A DNA stretch of 64,000 bases, taken from positions 248,001 to 312,000 of the forward strand of contig JAEUJW010000075.1 in the NCBI GenBank assembly GCA_016793465.1, in the 5' to 3' direction. Below the pieces are notes generated by a model, which saw only the letters and a program-made list of their open reading frames with translations, made no database searches and was not told the DNA's origin. This DNA is from Myxococcales bacterium. Its GTDB lineage: Bacteria > Myxococcota > Polyangia > Nannocystales > Nannocystaceae. Shown here piece by piece: positions 46,837 to 55,211 of the stretch. Every line of letters starts with the position of its first letter. Position 1 is the stretch's first letter. The position numbers were made by a program, and so were the translations under genes.

Positions 46837-47028
46837 CATAGCCTTGCAACCCGGGCGGCGGATCGCCGTCCATGCAAACAGCTCATACACGCTTCACTGG
46901 CCCGCTCTTGACTGTGCGGTACATCGGGTAGCAGCGGCTATTCCGGTGTGGCTTCCGAGAAGCGAATGAGCCGCTGCTACCCGGTACCGCTTGAGTTGAG
47001 CGGTCCAGTCCTGAGAGCCTTCGAAGGG

Positions 47029-47048
47029 CACTCGCCGTTGTCGTGACA
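47029..47048 (+). repeat. Retron a2 inverted repeat
   Basis: Complement of a1; marks the 3' end of the msd template, where reverse transcription should begin. Confidence 0.93.
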
Positions 47049-47088
47049 CCCTTGATCGAGTCCTTTAGAGCCGAGAGGTGCTGCCAGC

Positions 47089-48651
47089 ATGGCGTCCCAA
47101 CCGTCCACCCGCGAAGCGCTGTATCAACGGATCCGCGAATCCTCCAAGGACGAGGTCATCCTCGAGGAGATGATTCGCCTCGGCTTCTGGCCGGCCGCGG
47201 GTGACGTACCGAACGACCCCGCCGACGAGATCCGCCGCCGCGGCGAGCTCCAGCGCCAGCTCGACGAGCTGCGCGAGAAGGGGCGACGCCTCTACAACGA
47301 GAAGGCTCTGATTAATGAGGCCCGCAAGGCGCGGATGGCCGAGTCGCGGCGCAAGCAGGCCGAGACCAAGGCCCGCCGCGAGCGCGAGCGCGGCGAGAAG
47401 GCCAGCGCGTGGGCCAAACGCAAGTCGGGCGAGATCCTCTACCTCGGCGAGGGCGAGTCGGGCGGCCTGTCCCAAAAGACATCCGACCCGAGCAAGCTGG
47501 CCCACTTCGGCCTGCCGAAGCTCGACACCGCCGAGCAGCTCGCCGCGGCCATGGGCATCGAGATCAAGGCGCTGCGGTTCCTGGCCTACAACCGCCGCAC
47601 CTCGAAGGTCTCGCACTACCGCCGGTTCTTCATCCCCAAGAAGACGGGCGGCCAGCGCCTCATCTCCGCGCCGATGCGGCGCCTGAAGACCGCGCAGACC
47701 TGGGTGCTCACCAACATCCTCGACAAGGTCACCCTCCACGAGGCCGCCCACGGGTTCCGTCAGGGCCGCAGCATCGTCACCAACGCCAGGCCGCACGTCG
47801 GCTCGGCGGTGGTCCTCAACCTCGACCTGAAGGACTTCTTCCCGACCGTCACGGTCCGCAGGATCAAGGGCGTATTCCGGGCGCTCGGCTACAGCGAGGC
47901 CGTGGCCACCGCGCTCGCGCTGGTCTGCAGCGAGCCCGAGGTCGACGAGGTCGCGCTCGACGGCGAGACCTACTACGTCGCCCGCGGCCCGCGGCACCTG
48001 CCCCAGGGCTCGCCGGCCAGCCCCGGCATCACCAACCTGCTGTGCCGCCGCCTCGACCGCCGCATCGAGGGCCTCGCGCAGTCGCTGGGGTTCGTCTACA
48101 CGCGCTACGCCGACGACCTCACGTTCTCCGCCCGCGCCGACCGGGCCGGCAGCGTCAACGTCGGCAAGCTGCTGCGCGCGGTCAAGGACATCGTCGAGCA
48201 CGAGGGTTTCAACGTGCACCCCGACAAGACCCGGGTGATGCGCCGCGGCCGTCGTCAGGAGGTCACCGGCGTGGTCGTCAACGACCGCATGGGCGCCCCG
48301 CGTGCCATGCTGCGCAAGTTCAGGGCCACGCTCTATCAGATCGAGAAGGACGGCCCCATGGGCAAGAAGTGGGGCAACGGCGGCGACCTGCTGGCGGCGA
48401 TCCACGGCTACGCCTGCTTCGTGGCCCAGGTCGACGCCGACAAGGGCAAGGCCCTCATGGCCCAGGTCGACCGCATTTTTAATAAGTACGGCAAGCCGCG
48501 GCGCCCGGGCGGCGGCGGCGGCAAGGGCCCCGGTGGCGGCGGCGGCAAGACGCCCGACGCGGCCAGGCCCGCGACCGGCGCGACCACGCAGAAGCCCGCC
48601 GAGCCGGCCCCCGAGGCGCCCAAGAAGAAGCCCGCCTGGAAGCTGTTCTGA
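47089..48651 (+). CDS. Retron reverse transcriptase
   Basis: 520 aa; GAGAGGTG precedes the ATG. It copies the msd part of the upstream RNA into multicopy single-stranded DNA joined to RNA. Retron-specific motifs are present: NARPH (NAxxH, residues 232-236), catalytic YADD (340-343), QGSPASPG (306-313), the DLKDFF motif near 246 and VTG (392-394). A 165-residue N-terminal extension with a very charged helix (about 45-105) is typical of myxobacterial retron enzymes. The C-terminus is a Gly-, Pro- and Lys-rich tail (about 470-520). It is the last gene of the ARM-SWIM-RNA-RT locus. Confidence 0.95.
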   Translation: MASQPSTREALYQRIRESSKDEVILEEMIRLGFWPAAGDVPNDPADEIRRRGELQRQLDELREKGRRLYNEKALINEARKARMAESRRKQAETKARRERERGEKASAWAKRKSGEILYLGEGESGGLSQKTSDPSKLAHFGLPKLDTAEQLAAAMGIEIKALRFLAYNRRTSKVSHYRRFFIPKKTGGQRLISAPMRRLKTAQTWVLTNILDKVTLHEAAHGFRQGRSIVTNARPHVGSAVVLNLDLKDFFPTVTVRRIKGVFRALGYSEAVATALALVCSEPEVDEVALDGETYYVARGPRHLPQGSPASPGITNLLCRRLDRRIEGLAQSLGFVYTRYADDLTFSARADRAGSVNVGKLLRAVKDIVEHEGFNVHPDKTRVMRRGRRQEVTGVVVNDRMGAPRAMLRKFRATLYQIEKDGPMGKKWGNGGDLLAAIHGYACFVAQVDADKGKALMAQVDRIFNKYGKPRRPGGGGGKGPGGGGGKTPDAARPATGATTQKPAEPAPEAPKKKPAWKLF

Positions 48652-48672
48652 GCCTATGATGCGGACGACGCC

Positions 48673-49011
48673 ATGATCTCCCGCTCCGCGCTCCTCGCCC
48701 TCTGCCTCGCCGCGGTCGCGTGCGACGGTCAGACCTCGACGACCCCGCCCACCGGCTCCACCGGCAACGGCGCGTTCCGCATCTCGGTGATGAACGCCTG
48801 CAGCCAGGACCTGTTAATTAAAGTCGCGACCTCGCCGACCGCGGGCGGGCGCCAGCAGATCCTGAACAAGAACATGCGCGACACGGTCACCGGGACCGAC
48901 GAGCGCGTGTACCTGATGTCGAACGACGAGGTCGTCTACACCTACGAGCCGATCGCCGGCGACCAGCGCGCGACGATCCCCAGCGACTGCACCGCGATCG
49001 TGCGCGACTGA
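48673..49011 (+). CDS. Small lipoprotein after the retron
   Basis: 112 aa, lipobox AAVAC, a short Thr/Gly linker and an 80-residue beta-rich domain with a Cys pair. It begins 21 bp after the reverse transcriptase stop on the same strand and could be co-transcribed, though a lipoprotein is not part of known retron modules. It has a TTA ATT AAA codon run. Convergent with the DUF2330 gene 3 bp away. Confidence 0.65.
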   Translation: MISRSALLALCLAAVACDGQTSTTPPTGSTGNGAFRISVMNACSQDLLIKVATSPTAGGRQQILNKNMRDTVTGTDERVYLMSNDEVVYTYEPIAGDQRATIPSDCTAIVRD

Positions 49012-49014
49012 CGG

Positions 49015-50229
49015 TCAGGCCGCCCGCGCGCCGCGGCGACGGAGCAGCAGCAGCAGCGGGAACAGCAGCGCGTTGAGGGCCACGCCGCGGCGGCCGACCG
49101 AGCAGACCGTCGAGTCGTCGTTGAAGGTCGTGTAGTAGTCGCGCTCCTTGTCGGCCGTCTGCGACCTGGTGAGCTGCATGTCCTTCAGGTCCGCGGCCGC
49201 GAGCGTCGTGCGGAAGCGGCTCAGGCGGTAGCCGGTGAACGGCACGCGGTCGAGGAACGCCTGCACGTCGGCCTCCTCGCCGGTGGTGCGCTCGTTGAGG
49301 AGGGCCGCGTTCCAGCCGTCGATCAGGCGGGCCGCGTCGAAGCCGCCCTGGCTGAAGTCGAGCACCCAGCCGCCGTCCATGATCGCCTGCTCGTAGAGGT
49401 CCTGGTAGTTGGTCTGCTCGGGCGAGGTCGCGACGACGGCGTTGGGATCGATGCGGGCGACGCCGACGTCGAGCGGGCCGACCGAGCCGGACGCCGCGAA
49501 GTAGGTGGTGATATTCAACGTCTCGCCCGGCGGCAGCGAGTGCGCGGCCAGCCCGAACGGGATCGAGAAGGCGCTGACCTCGGACTTCGGGAGGTGGACC
49601 TCGAGCGGCGGCATGGCCCCGTCCGCCACGCCCGGCTTGATCTTCGCGGCGAGGAAGTAGTGACCGTCGGCCACGTACGGGTCGATCGCCGCGGCGTAGT
49701 CGACCGGCAGCGCGTAGCCGTTGGCGGTCAGCCAGTCGACCACGCCCTGCCCGGTGTCGCCGCCGACGACCTCGTAGTCGTAGCTCGCGGTGGTCCCGCG
49801 CTGCAGCACCTGCACGTCGTCGCCCTCGCCGTCGAAGTTGCCGCCCCCGCTCTTGTCGCCGGCCGCCGCGCCGCACAGCGTGCGGTCCTCGCCGCCGCCG
49901 TCGTCGACGAAGATGCTGACCTGCGGGGCCGTGAGCTCGTCGAGCGCGACGAACACGTCGAGCGCCGCCTCGTGGACCTCGAGCGGGTTCTGGCGCACCG
50001 GCAGCAGGAACGCCGCGCCCTCGCCCGCGCCCTTGTAGCCGGCCGAGGCGAGCACGACCGTGCGGTCGGCCTGGAACACCACGAGGACCTCCTGCTCGCG
50101 CATGCCGCCGACGCGCTCGGCGTGCTCCGGGTAGACCATGCCGCCGCACGCGTGGGCGCGGCCGACCGGCGCGAGGACCAGACCCGTCACGAGGGGCAGA
50201 CAGAGGGCGGCAACGGCGGGGCGCAGCAT
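49015..50229 (-). CDS. DUF2330 secreted protein with C-terminal anchor
   Basis: 404 aa. A Sec signal ends near RAHACGG, and CGG directly after cleavage is usual for DUF2330. The domain covers most of the protein (EQEVLVVFQADRTVVLAS, FLLPVR, YDYEVVGG). A Cys, one short hydrophobic helix and an Arg run (LLLLLRRRG) form a MYXO-CTERM-like tail, so the protein is probably surface-anchored. Function of DUF2330 unknown. Confidence 0.85.
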   Translation of the reverse strand: MLRPAVAALCLPLVTGLVLAPVGRAHACGGMVYPEHAERVGGMREQEVLVVFQADRTVVLASAGYKGAGEGAAFLLPVRQNPLEVHEAALDVFVALDELTAPQVSIFVDDGGGEDRTLCGAAAGDKSGGGNFDGEGDDVQVLQRGTTASYDYEVVGGDTGQGVVDWLTANGYALPVDYAAAIDPYVADGHYFLAAKIKPGVADGAMPPLEVHLPKSEVSAFSIPFGLAAHSLPPGETLNITTYFAASGSVGPLDVGVARIDPNAVVATSPEQTNYQDLYEQAIMDGGWVLDFSQGGFDAARLIDGWNAALLNERTTGEEADVQAFLDRVPFTGYRLSRFRTTLAAADLKDMQLTRSQTADKERDYYTTFNDDSTVCSVGRRGVALNALLFPLLLLLRRRGARAA

Positions 50230-50697
50230 GTCCGCAGTATGCCACCGCGAGGCCAGGGCGGTGAAAATCGCCGACGCGACCGCCGTCACGACATCGCTGT
50301 CCGGCGTGTCCCTCGGGACAGCTTGCCGGCGCGCGGCCGCTGCCCTCGGCTCCGGCGCGGCGACCCCGACGCTCCCGCTTCGGCGCACCCCGGCGAGGCC
50401 GTGACACCCTGCGCCGGTGGTTGGCGGCCTCGCGGCGGTGTCGGCGGCGCTGCGCCCGACGAGCGCGGCCGCGGCCGCCCGGCGCGGCCCCTCGACGTCG
50501 CCCCGGCCGACCCCTCGCGCGACGCGGTCGTGGCCGCCGACGTCCCCGCGGGTGAACGACGTACGAGCCACCAGTGGTTGCTCGCGGGCGGCGTCACGTT
50601 CTGATCGCGACGTCACCGGGCGAGGTCGCACCGGCCGCCAGCGTTGTCGAGGTCGACGCGCCCGGAGTATCGTGAGGCGTTTCAGGCGGGTGCATGG
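50230..50697. other. Gap without a convincing gene
   Basis: Divergent gap between the DUF2330 and haem peroxidase genes. It holds a TGTCC/GGACA hairpin near 50301-50322. The frames in it show no credible product. Confidence 0.5.
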
Positions 50698-53163
50698 ATG
50701 TCGGATCTGCAAGAGGTCGAGGTGGCCGCGCTCGTGGCCGGGGCGATGGCGAAGATTCGCGGCGGCGATCCGGGCGGGGCCGAGGCCCTGCTCCGCGGCC
50801 AGCGCGACGCCGGCGGGCGCATCGCGGCCCTCCGCGGCGACGCCCTGTTCCTGCAGGGTCGCCACGAGGAGGCCGCGAGCGCCTACCGCGAGGCCCTCGC
50901 CTGCCAGCCCGACGCCCACGCCTGGGCCAGCAAGGCCGAGCAGGCCTTCAATAACTTCGTGATCGGCGCGGCGGACTCGTCGCCCTCGCCGGAGCTGTTC
51001 CACGCGCTCGTCGACGCCGCCGGGCGGATCGTCGGGCCGAGGATCTCGCACCCGCAGGTCGGCGCCTCGGCGCCCGCGACGGCGCGCACCGGCGTCGCGG
51101 GCGCGCTGCACCGCCTCGGCGAGCGCGTCGGCGCCGAGCTGACCGACGCCGCGGGCGAGGCCCTCGAGGCGATCAGCGACGTCGTCGGCTCGACCGGCAT
51201 CGCCGACGAGGTGTGGACCAACTGGTACCACCAGGTCACCGGGGTCCGCGCCGCCGACGAGGCGATCGGCATCTTCAAGCTCGCGTTCATGCGGCGGGGG
51301 CTGTTCGCCGACAACATCGTGCGCACCTACCCGGAGGGCGCGCGCACCGGCCACTTCCGCGGCGGCGCGGCCGGGCCGCCGGCGTGGGCGCTCGACAACC
51401 GCACCGAGGACGGCAGCTGGAACTGGCTGCCGCTCGACGCCAGGGGCCGGCGGATCCGCGGGCCTCACCCCGACCACGACCCGCTGGTCGGCGCCGCGTT
51501 CACCCGGTTCTTCCGCAACGTCGGCGACGACCGCGGCCTGCAGGCGACCCACGGCGTCGCCGACCCGGGCACCGATCCCGTCAACGTGCTGACGATCAGC
51601 CACAGGCTGCTGACCCGCCGCGGCCCGATGCTCGAGGTCCCGTTCTTGAACTTGATCGCCGCGGCGTGGATCCAGTTCGAAAACCACGACTGGGTCAGCC
51701 ACGGCGAGAACCGCGGCGAGGATGTCGACCTCGTGCCGATCCCCGCCGACCACCCGGCGCGCGCGCGCTACCACATCGAGGCCATGCCGGTGCAGCGCAG
51801 CTGGCGGGACCCCACGCGCGTCGACGCCGAGGGCGCCTGGCCCGCGGCCTACTTGAACGAGGTCACGCACTGGTGGGACGGCTCGCAGATCTACGGCAGC
51901 GATCGCGACACCGTCCGTCGGCTGCGCAGCCACCCCGACGGAACGCCCGCTGCGCACGGCAAGCTCGCGCTGGCCGACGACGGCCTGCTCCCGGTCGACC
52001 CGCGCACCGGCGGCGAGTCGTCCGGCTTCACGCGCAACTGGTGGGTCGGGCTCTCGCTGCTGCACACCCTGTTCGCGCGCGAGCACAACGCGATCTGCGA
52101 CATGCTGCGCGCGACCTACCCGCGCATTACCGGCGACGAGCTGTTCTTGAAGGCGCGCATGATCAACGCCGCCGTCATGGCCAAGATCCACACCGTCGAG
52201 TGGACCCCGGCGATCCTGCCCAACCCTGCCCTTTTTAAGGGCATGCACGCCAACTGGTACGGGCTGCTCACCGACCTGTTCGATCACTCGGCGCACCCGC
52301 GGGCGCTCGAGGAGATCCGCGTGCGCAACCGGGAGCTCGGCGGGATCCTCGGCAACCCGACCGGCTCGGCGGCCAAGTACGCGCTCAGCGAGGAGTTCAC
52401 CGCGGTCTATCGCCTGCACTCGCTGCTGCCCGACCGCGTGCGTCTCGGCGGCGAGTCGGTCGCGCTCGCGGCCACCCGCCTGCGCGCGGCCCGGCCGCTG
52501 CTCGCGCGCCACGGGCCGGCCGCGCTGTGGGCCGACTTCGGCGCGCAGCACCCCGGGCAGCTGGTGCTGCACAACTTCCCGGCGACGCTGCAGGACATCG
52601 CCCTGCCGGGCCTGCCGTTCCAGGACCTCGGGGCCATCGACCTCTACCGCGACCGCGAGCGCGGGGTGCCGCGCTACAACCAGCTGCGCCGCGAGCTCGG
52701 GCTCAAGCCGATCCGCAGCTTCGACGACCTGACCGACGACCGCGACCAGGTCCGCGAGCTGCGCGCGGTCTACGGCGCGACCGACGGCGTCGACCGCGTC
52801 GAGGACATCGACCTGCTGATCGGCACGCTCGCCGAGGCCCACCGCCCGACCGGCTTCGGCTTCGGCGAGACGCTGTTCCAGGTGTTCATCCTCAACGCGA
52901 GCTGGCGCCTGCTCGGCGACCGCTTCTACACCGACGACTACCGCCCCGAGGTCTACACCCCCGAGGGCCTGGCGTGGGTCGACGACGCCGACATGAAGTC
53001 GGTGCTGCTGCGCCACTACCCCGAGCTCGCGCGCACCGGCCTCAGCAACCTGCGCAACGCGTTCGAACCGTGGGACGAGGGCCGCCTCGACGCGGCGCGC
53101 CACCCGCTGCGCGCGTGGGACCGCAGCATCTCCGGCGACAAGTGGGCCGGCGAGCGCGGCTGA
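50698..53163 (+). CDS. Alpha-dioxygenase-like animal-type haem peroxidase
   Basis: 821 aa from ATG 50698 (an ATG at 50644 is possible). An N-terminal TPR-like helical region (1-90) is followed by a large haem peroxidase domain. FENHDW carries the distal His and KIHTVEW the proximal His; the second matches the KIHTxDW of plant fatty-acid alpha-dioxygenases. The enzyme would oxygenate a fatty acid, or oxidise substrates with peroxide. No signal peptide, so cytoplasmic or peripheral. The substrate is not shown by the neighbours. An A/T patch (CTT TTT AAG) follows the proximal His. Confidence 0.8.
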   Translation: MSDLQEVEVAALVAGAMAKIRGGDPGGAEALLRGQRDAGGRIAALRGDALFLQGRHEEAASAYREALACQPDAHAWASKAEQAFNNFVIGAADSSPSPELFHALVDAAGRIVGPRISHPQVGASAPATARTGVAGALHRLGERVGAELTDAAGEALEAISDVVGSTGIADEVWTNWYHQVTGVRAADEAIGIFKLAFMRRGLFADNIVRTYPEGARTGHFRGGAAGPPAWALDNRTEDGSWNWLPLDARGRRIRGPHPDHDPLVGAAFTRFFRNVGDDRGLQATHGVADPGTDPVNVLTISHRLLTRRGPMLEVPFLNLIAAAWIQFENHDWVSHGENRGEDVDLVPIPADHPARARYHIEAMPVQRSWRDPTRVDAEGAWPAAYLNEVTHWWDGSQIYGSDRDTVRRLRSHPDGTPAAHGKLALADDGLLPVDPRTGGESSGFTRNWWVGLSLLHTLFAREHNAICDMLRATYPRITGDELFLKARMINAAVMAKIHTVEWTPAILPNPALFKGMHANWYGLLTDLFDHSAHPRALEEIRVRNRELGGILGNPTGSAAKYALSEEFTAVYRLHSLLPDRVRLGGESVALAATRLRAARPLLARHGPAALWADFGAQHPGQLVLHNFPATLQDIALPGLPFQDLGAIDLYRDRERGVPRYNQLRRELGLKPIRSFDDLTDDRDQVRELRAVYGATDGVDRVEDIDLLIGTLAEAHRPTGFGFGETLFQVFILNASWRLLGDRFYTDDYRPEVYTPEGLAWVDDADMKSVLLRHYPELARTGLSNLRNAFEPWDEGRLDAARHPLRAWDRSISGDKWAGERG

Positions 53164-53397
53164 CGTGGCCCGGGCGGCGGGTGAGGACTGCTCGCGTGAC
53201 CCGCGGCGGCGGATCGCCGGAGCTGTTCGCACGTCGCCCCGACATCTCGCCGCCGAACGACGTTCTCAGGCCAGGCGTGGCCGCGCGGGCAATTCCGCCT
53301 CTGGACTCGCGAGGGGCCATGGCCGACACTCAGCCGGCCCGCGAGGCCGCAACCACACCAGGCCAGGGCGAGCCAGCGCGCTCAAGGAGGAACACCC

Positions 53398-53838
53398 ATG
53401 GGTCTACTTTCCAAACTGACCGGTAAAGTCACGCCTCAGAAGAAGCCGGCGGACGACGCCCTGTTGCTGCACGCGATGCTGCTGATGTGCGGCGCGGACG
53501 GCAACTTCGACGAGCAGGAGATCCCCACCGTCGAGGCCTACTTCAACAACCTGCCCGAGTTCGAGGGCAAGGACTTCAGCAGCGTCTACACCGAGGCCGC
53601 CAAGGTGCTGAAGCGCTTCCCGACGCTGAAGGACTCGGTCAAGGCGCTCGGCGACCTGTCGACCCAGACGGTCAAGAACAAGTGCTACCTGCTCGCGGCC
53701 GACATCGCCATGGCCAGCGGCGACGTCGACGAGGCCGAGGACGCCATGCTCGAGGCCATGCAGCGCGTGCTGCAGGTCGAGGACAGCCTGGCGACCAAGA
53801 TCCTCGAGGTCCTGACGCTGAAGTACGCCCGCTCCTGA
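53398..53838 (+). CDS. TerB-family protein
   Basis: 146 aa, with a strong AAGGAGG site. It is all-helical with the TerB pattern: ALLLHAMLLMCGADGNFDEQEI and AADIAMASGDVDEAEDAML, two acidic turns that bind metal in TerB. It is cytoplasmic. It lies 101 bp before an M48 protease that also carries a TerB-like domain, so the two may interact. TerB links to stress and tellurite resistance in other bacteria; there are no other ter genes here. Confidence 0.85.
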   Translation: MGLLSKLTGKVTPQKKPADDALLLHAMLLMCGADGNFDEQEIPTVEAYFNNLPEFEGKDFSSVYTEAAKVLKRFPTLKDSVKALGDLSTQTVKNKCYLLAADIAMASGDVDEAEDAMLEAMQRVLQVEDSLATKILEVLTLKYARS

Positions 53839-53939
53839 GGCGGCGCCGGAGGGCACCCGCGACGCGTGGACGCGGGTGCGCCCGAACGGGCCCGGTCGGA
53901 CGACGGCCCGTCGTTGGTAGCGCGAGAGGATGGACGACG

Positions 53940-55184
53940 ATGCGGATCGACCCCCAGCAATTCCAGGTGCGGCGCGAGCGGCAGCTCCGCGAGGAGCTGA
54001 CCTCGGACTACGGCGTGCGCAAGGCGCTGGCGAAGATCCGCGAGGCCCGCGGCGGCAAGGGCTACGGCTATCGCCGCGGCCTGCTGAGCTCGACGCTGCG
54101 GCTGACCCGCTCGATGTCGCCGGAGATCGCCGACACCGTGGCGCAGTGCAAGGCGCTGCTCGGCTACGACTCGCCCGTCGAGGTCTACGTGACCCCGCAG
54201 CACGAGTTCAACGCCAGCTGCTACCGCGAGGTCAAGGGCCCGACCGTGCTGACGCTGTCGAGCCGCCTGCTCGAGGCGTTCTCCCCCGCCGAGCTGCGCT
54301 TCGTGATCGGCCACGAGCTCGGCCACGCGGTGTTCGACCACTACGGCCTGCCGATGCCGCTGACGGCGATGATCGAGGACGTCGGCGGGACCTTCGTGTC
54401 GCGCCAGGTCTCGCTGAAGCTGTACGCGTGGTGCCGCAGCGCCGAGCTGTCGGCCGACCGCATCGGCCTGCTGTGCGCCCAGGACCCCCAGGCGGCCGCC
54501 AGCGGGTTCTTTAAGCTGGCGAGCGGCATGGCCAACCCGCGCATCGCGCCCGACCTGGCGACGTTCGCCCGCCAGGTCGAGAGCCTCGCCTCCGCCCCCG
54601 AGGCCCGCGAGAAGGAGTACGAGGAGGACACGCTCGACTGCTTCTCGACCCACCCGTACAACCCGGTCCGCGTGCGGGCGGTGTGGGCGTTCAGCCGCTC
54701 GACGTCGTTCAACCAGGCGATCGGCCGGGCGGCGGACAGCATGTGGTCGCTCGACGAGGTCGAGGACATCGTCGACCGCGACATGCAGCTGATGGAGCCG
54801 ACGTACCTGCAGGAGAAGACGCAGAACTCGGACACGCTGCGCCGCCTGCTGTACACGGCCGGCATCGCGGTGGCGGCCGCGTCGGGCGGGGTCGAGCCGG
54901 TCGAGCTCGACGCGATCGGGCGCCTGCTCGGCTCGGACCACAGCGACGCGCCGGTCGACGTGAGCAAGGTGCTCGGCGACCTCGACGGCCGCATCCGCGA
55001 CGCGCTCGACGTGCCGCTGGCCCAGCGCGCCCAGCTCGTGCAGCACCTGACGATCGTGGCGGCGGCCGACGGCCAGGTCAGCCACGAGGAGCTGCACGTG
55101 ATGGAGGAGATCGCGATCAAGCTCGAGGTCGGGGCCGGCGTGATCCACCAGACCATCCGCGGGGCGATGCACCCGATCGACTGA
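53940..55184 (+). CDS. M48 zinc protease with C-terminal TerB-like domain
   Basis: 414 aa from ATG 53940; the open frame goes further upstream but lacks a site. A peptidase M48 domain has HELGHAVFDH (zinc His pair and Glu) and AELSADRIGL (third ligand Glu). Residues about 300-410 form a TerB-like helical domain (TAGIAVAAASGGVEPVEL, IVAAADGQVSHEEL). No membrane helices, unlike HtpX. It probably degrades or processes cytoplasmic proteins. Shared TerB architecture with the preceding gene suggests a joint role. Confidence 0.85.
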   Translation: MRIDPQQFQVRRERQLREELTSDYGVRKALAKIREARGGKGYGYRRGLLSSTLRLTRSMSPEIADTVAQCKALLGYDSPVEVYVTPQHEFNASCYREVKGPTVLTLSSRLLEAFSPAELRFVIGHELGHAVFDHYGLPMPLTAMIEDVGGTFVSRQVSLKLYAWCRSAELSADRIGLLCAQDPQAAASGFFKLASGMANPRIAPDLATFARQVESLASAPEAREKEYEEDTLDCFSTHPYNPVRVRAVWAFSRSTSFNQAIGRAADSMWSLDEVEDIVDRDMQLMEPTYLQEKTQNSDTLRRLLYTAGIAVAAASGGVEPVELDAIGRLLGSDHSDAPVDVSKVLGDLDGRIRDALDVPLAQRAQLVQHLTIVAAADGQVSHEELHVMEEIAIKLEVGAGVIHQTIRGAMHPID

Positions 55185-55211
55185 CCGCGAGCGGGCGCCG
55201 ACGAACGAGCT

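Larger units (their letters stand above)
46817..47048 (+). ncRNA. Retron msr-msd RNA
   Basis: The ends are 20-nt inverted repeats (a1 46817-46836, a2 47029-47048) pairing at 19 of 20 positions. After a1 comes ATAGCC; the G at 46841 is the likely 2'-5' branch guanosine. The msr part folds as a 5-bp stem (46844-46848 with 46873-46877) enclosing a 7-bp hairpin (46854-46860 with 46864-46870). The msd part is a long hairpin: 46916-46922 with 46984-46990, a 2-nt bulge, then 15 perfect pairs (46925-46939 with 46969-46983), capped by a small hairpin (46951-46955 with 46959-46963). This is the full retron architecture, 40 bp before the reverse transcriptase gene. The primary transcript may begin upstream with the protein genes. 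Confidence 0.93.

Noticed and set aside
49015..53232. A 1405-codon minus-strand frame opposite the haem peroxidase gene
   Set aside because: The DUF2330 protein begins at 50229 with a clean signal peptide; the upstream part is antisense and low-complexity.
53398..55184. A tellurite-resistance operon
   Set aside because: Only TerB-type domains are present; TerC, TerD and TerZ partners are absent.
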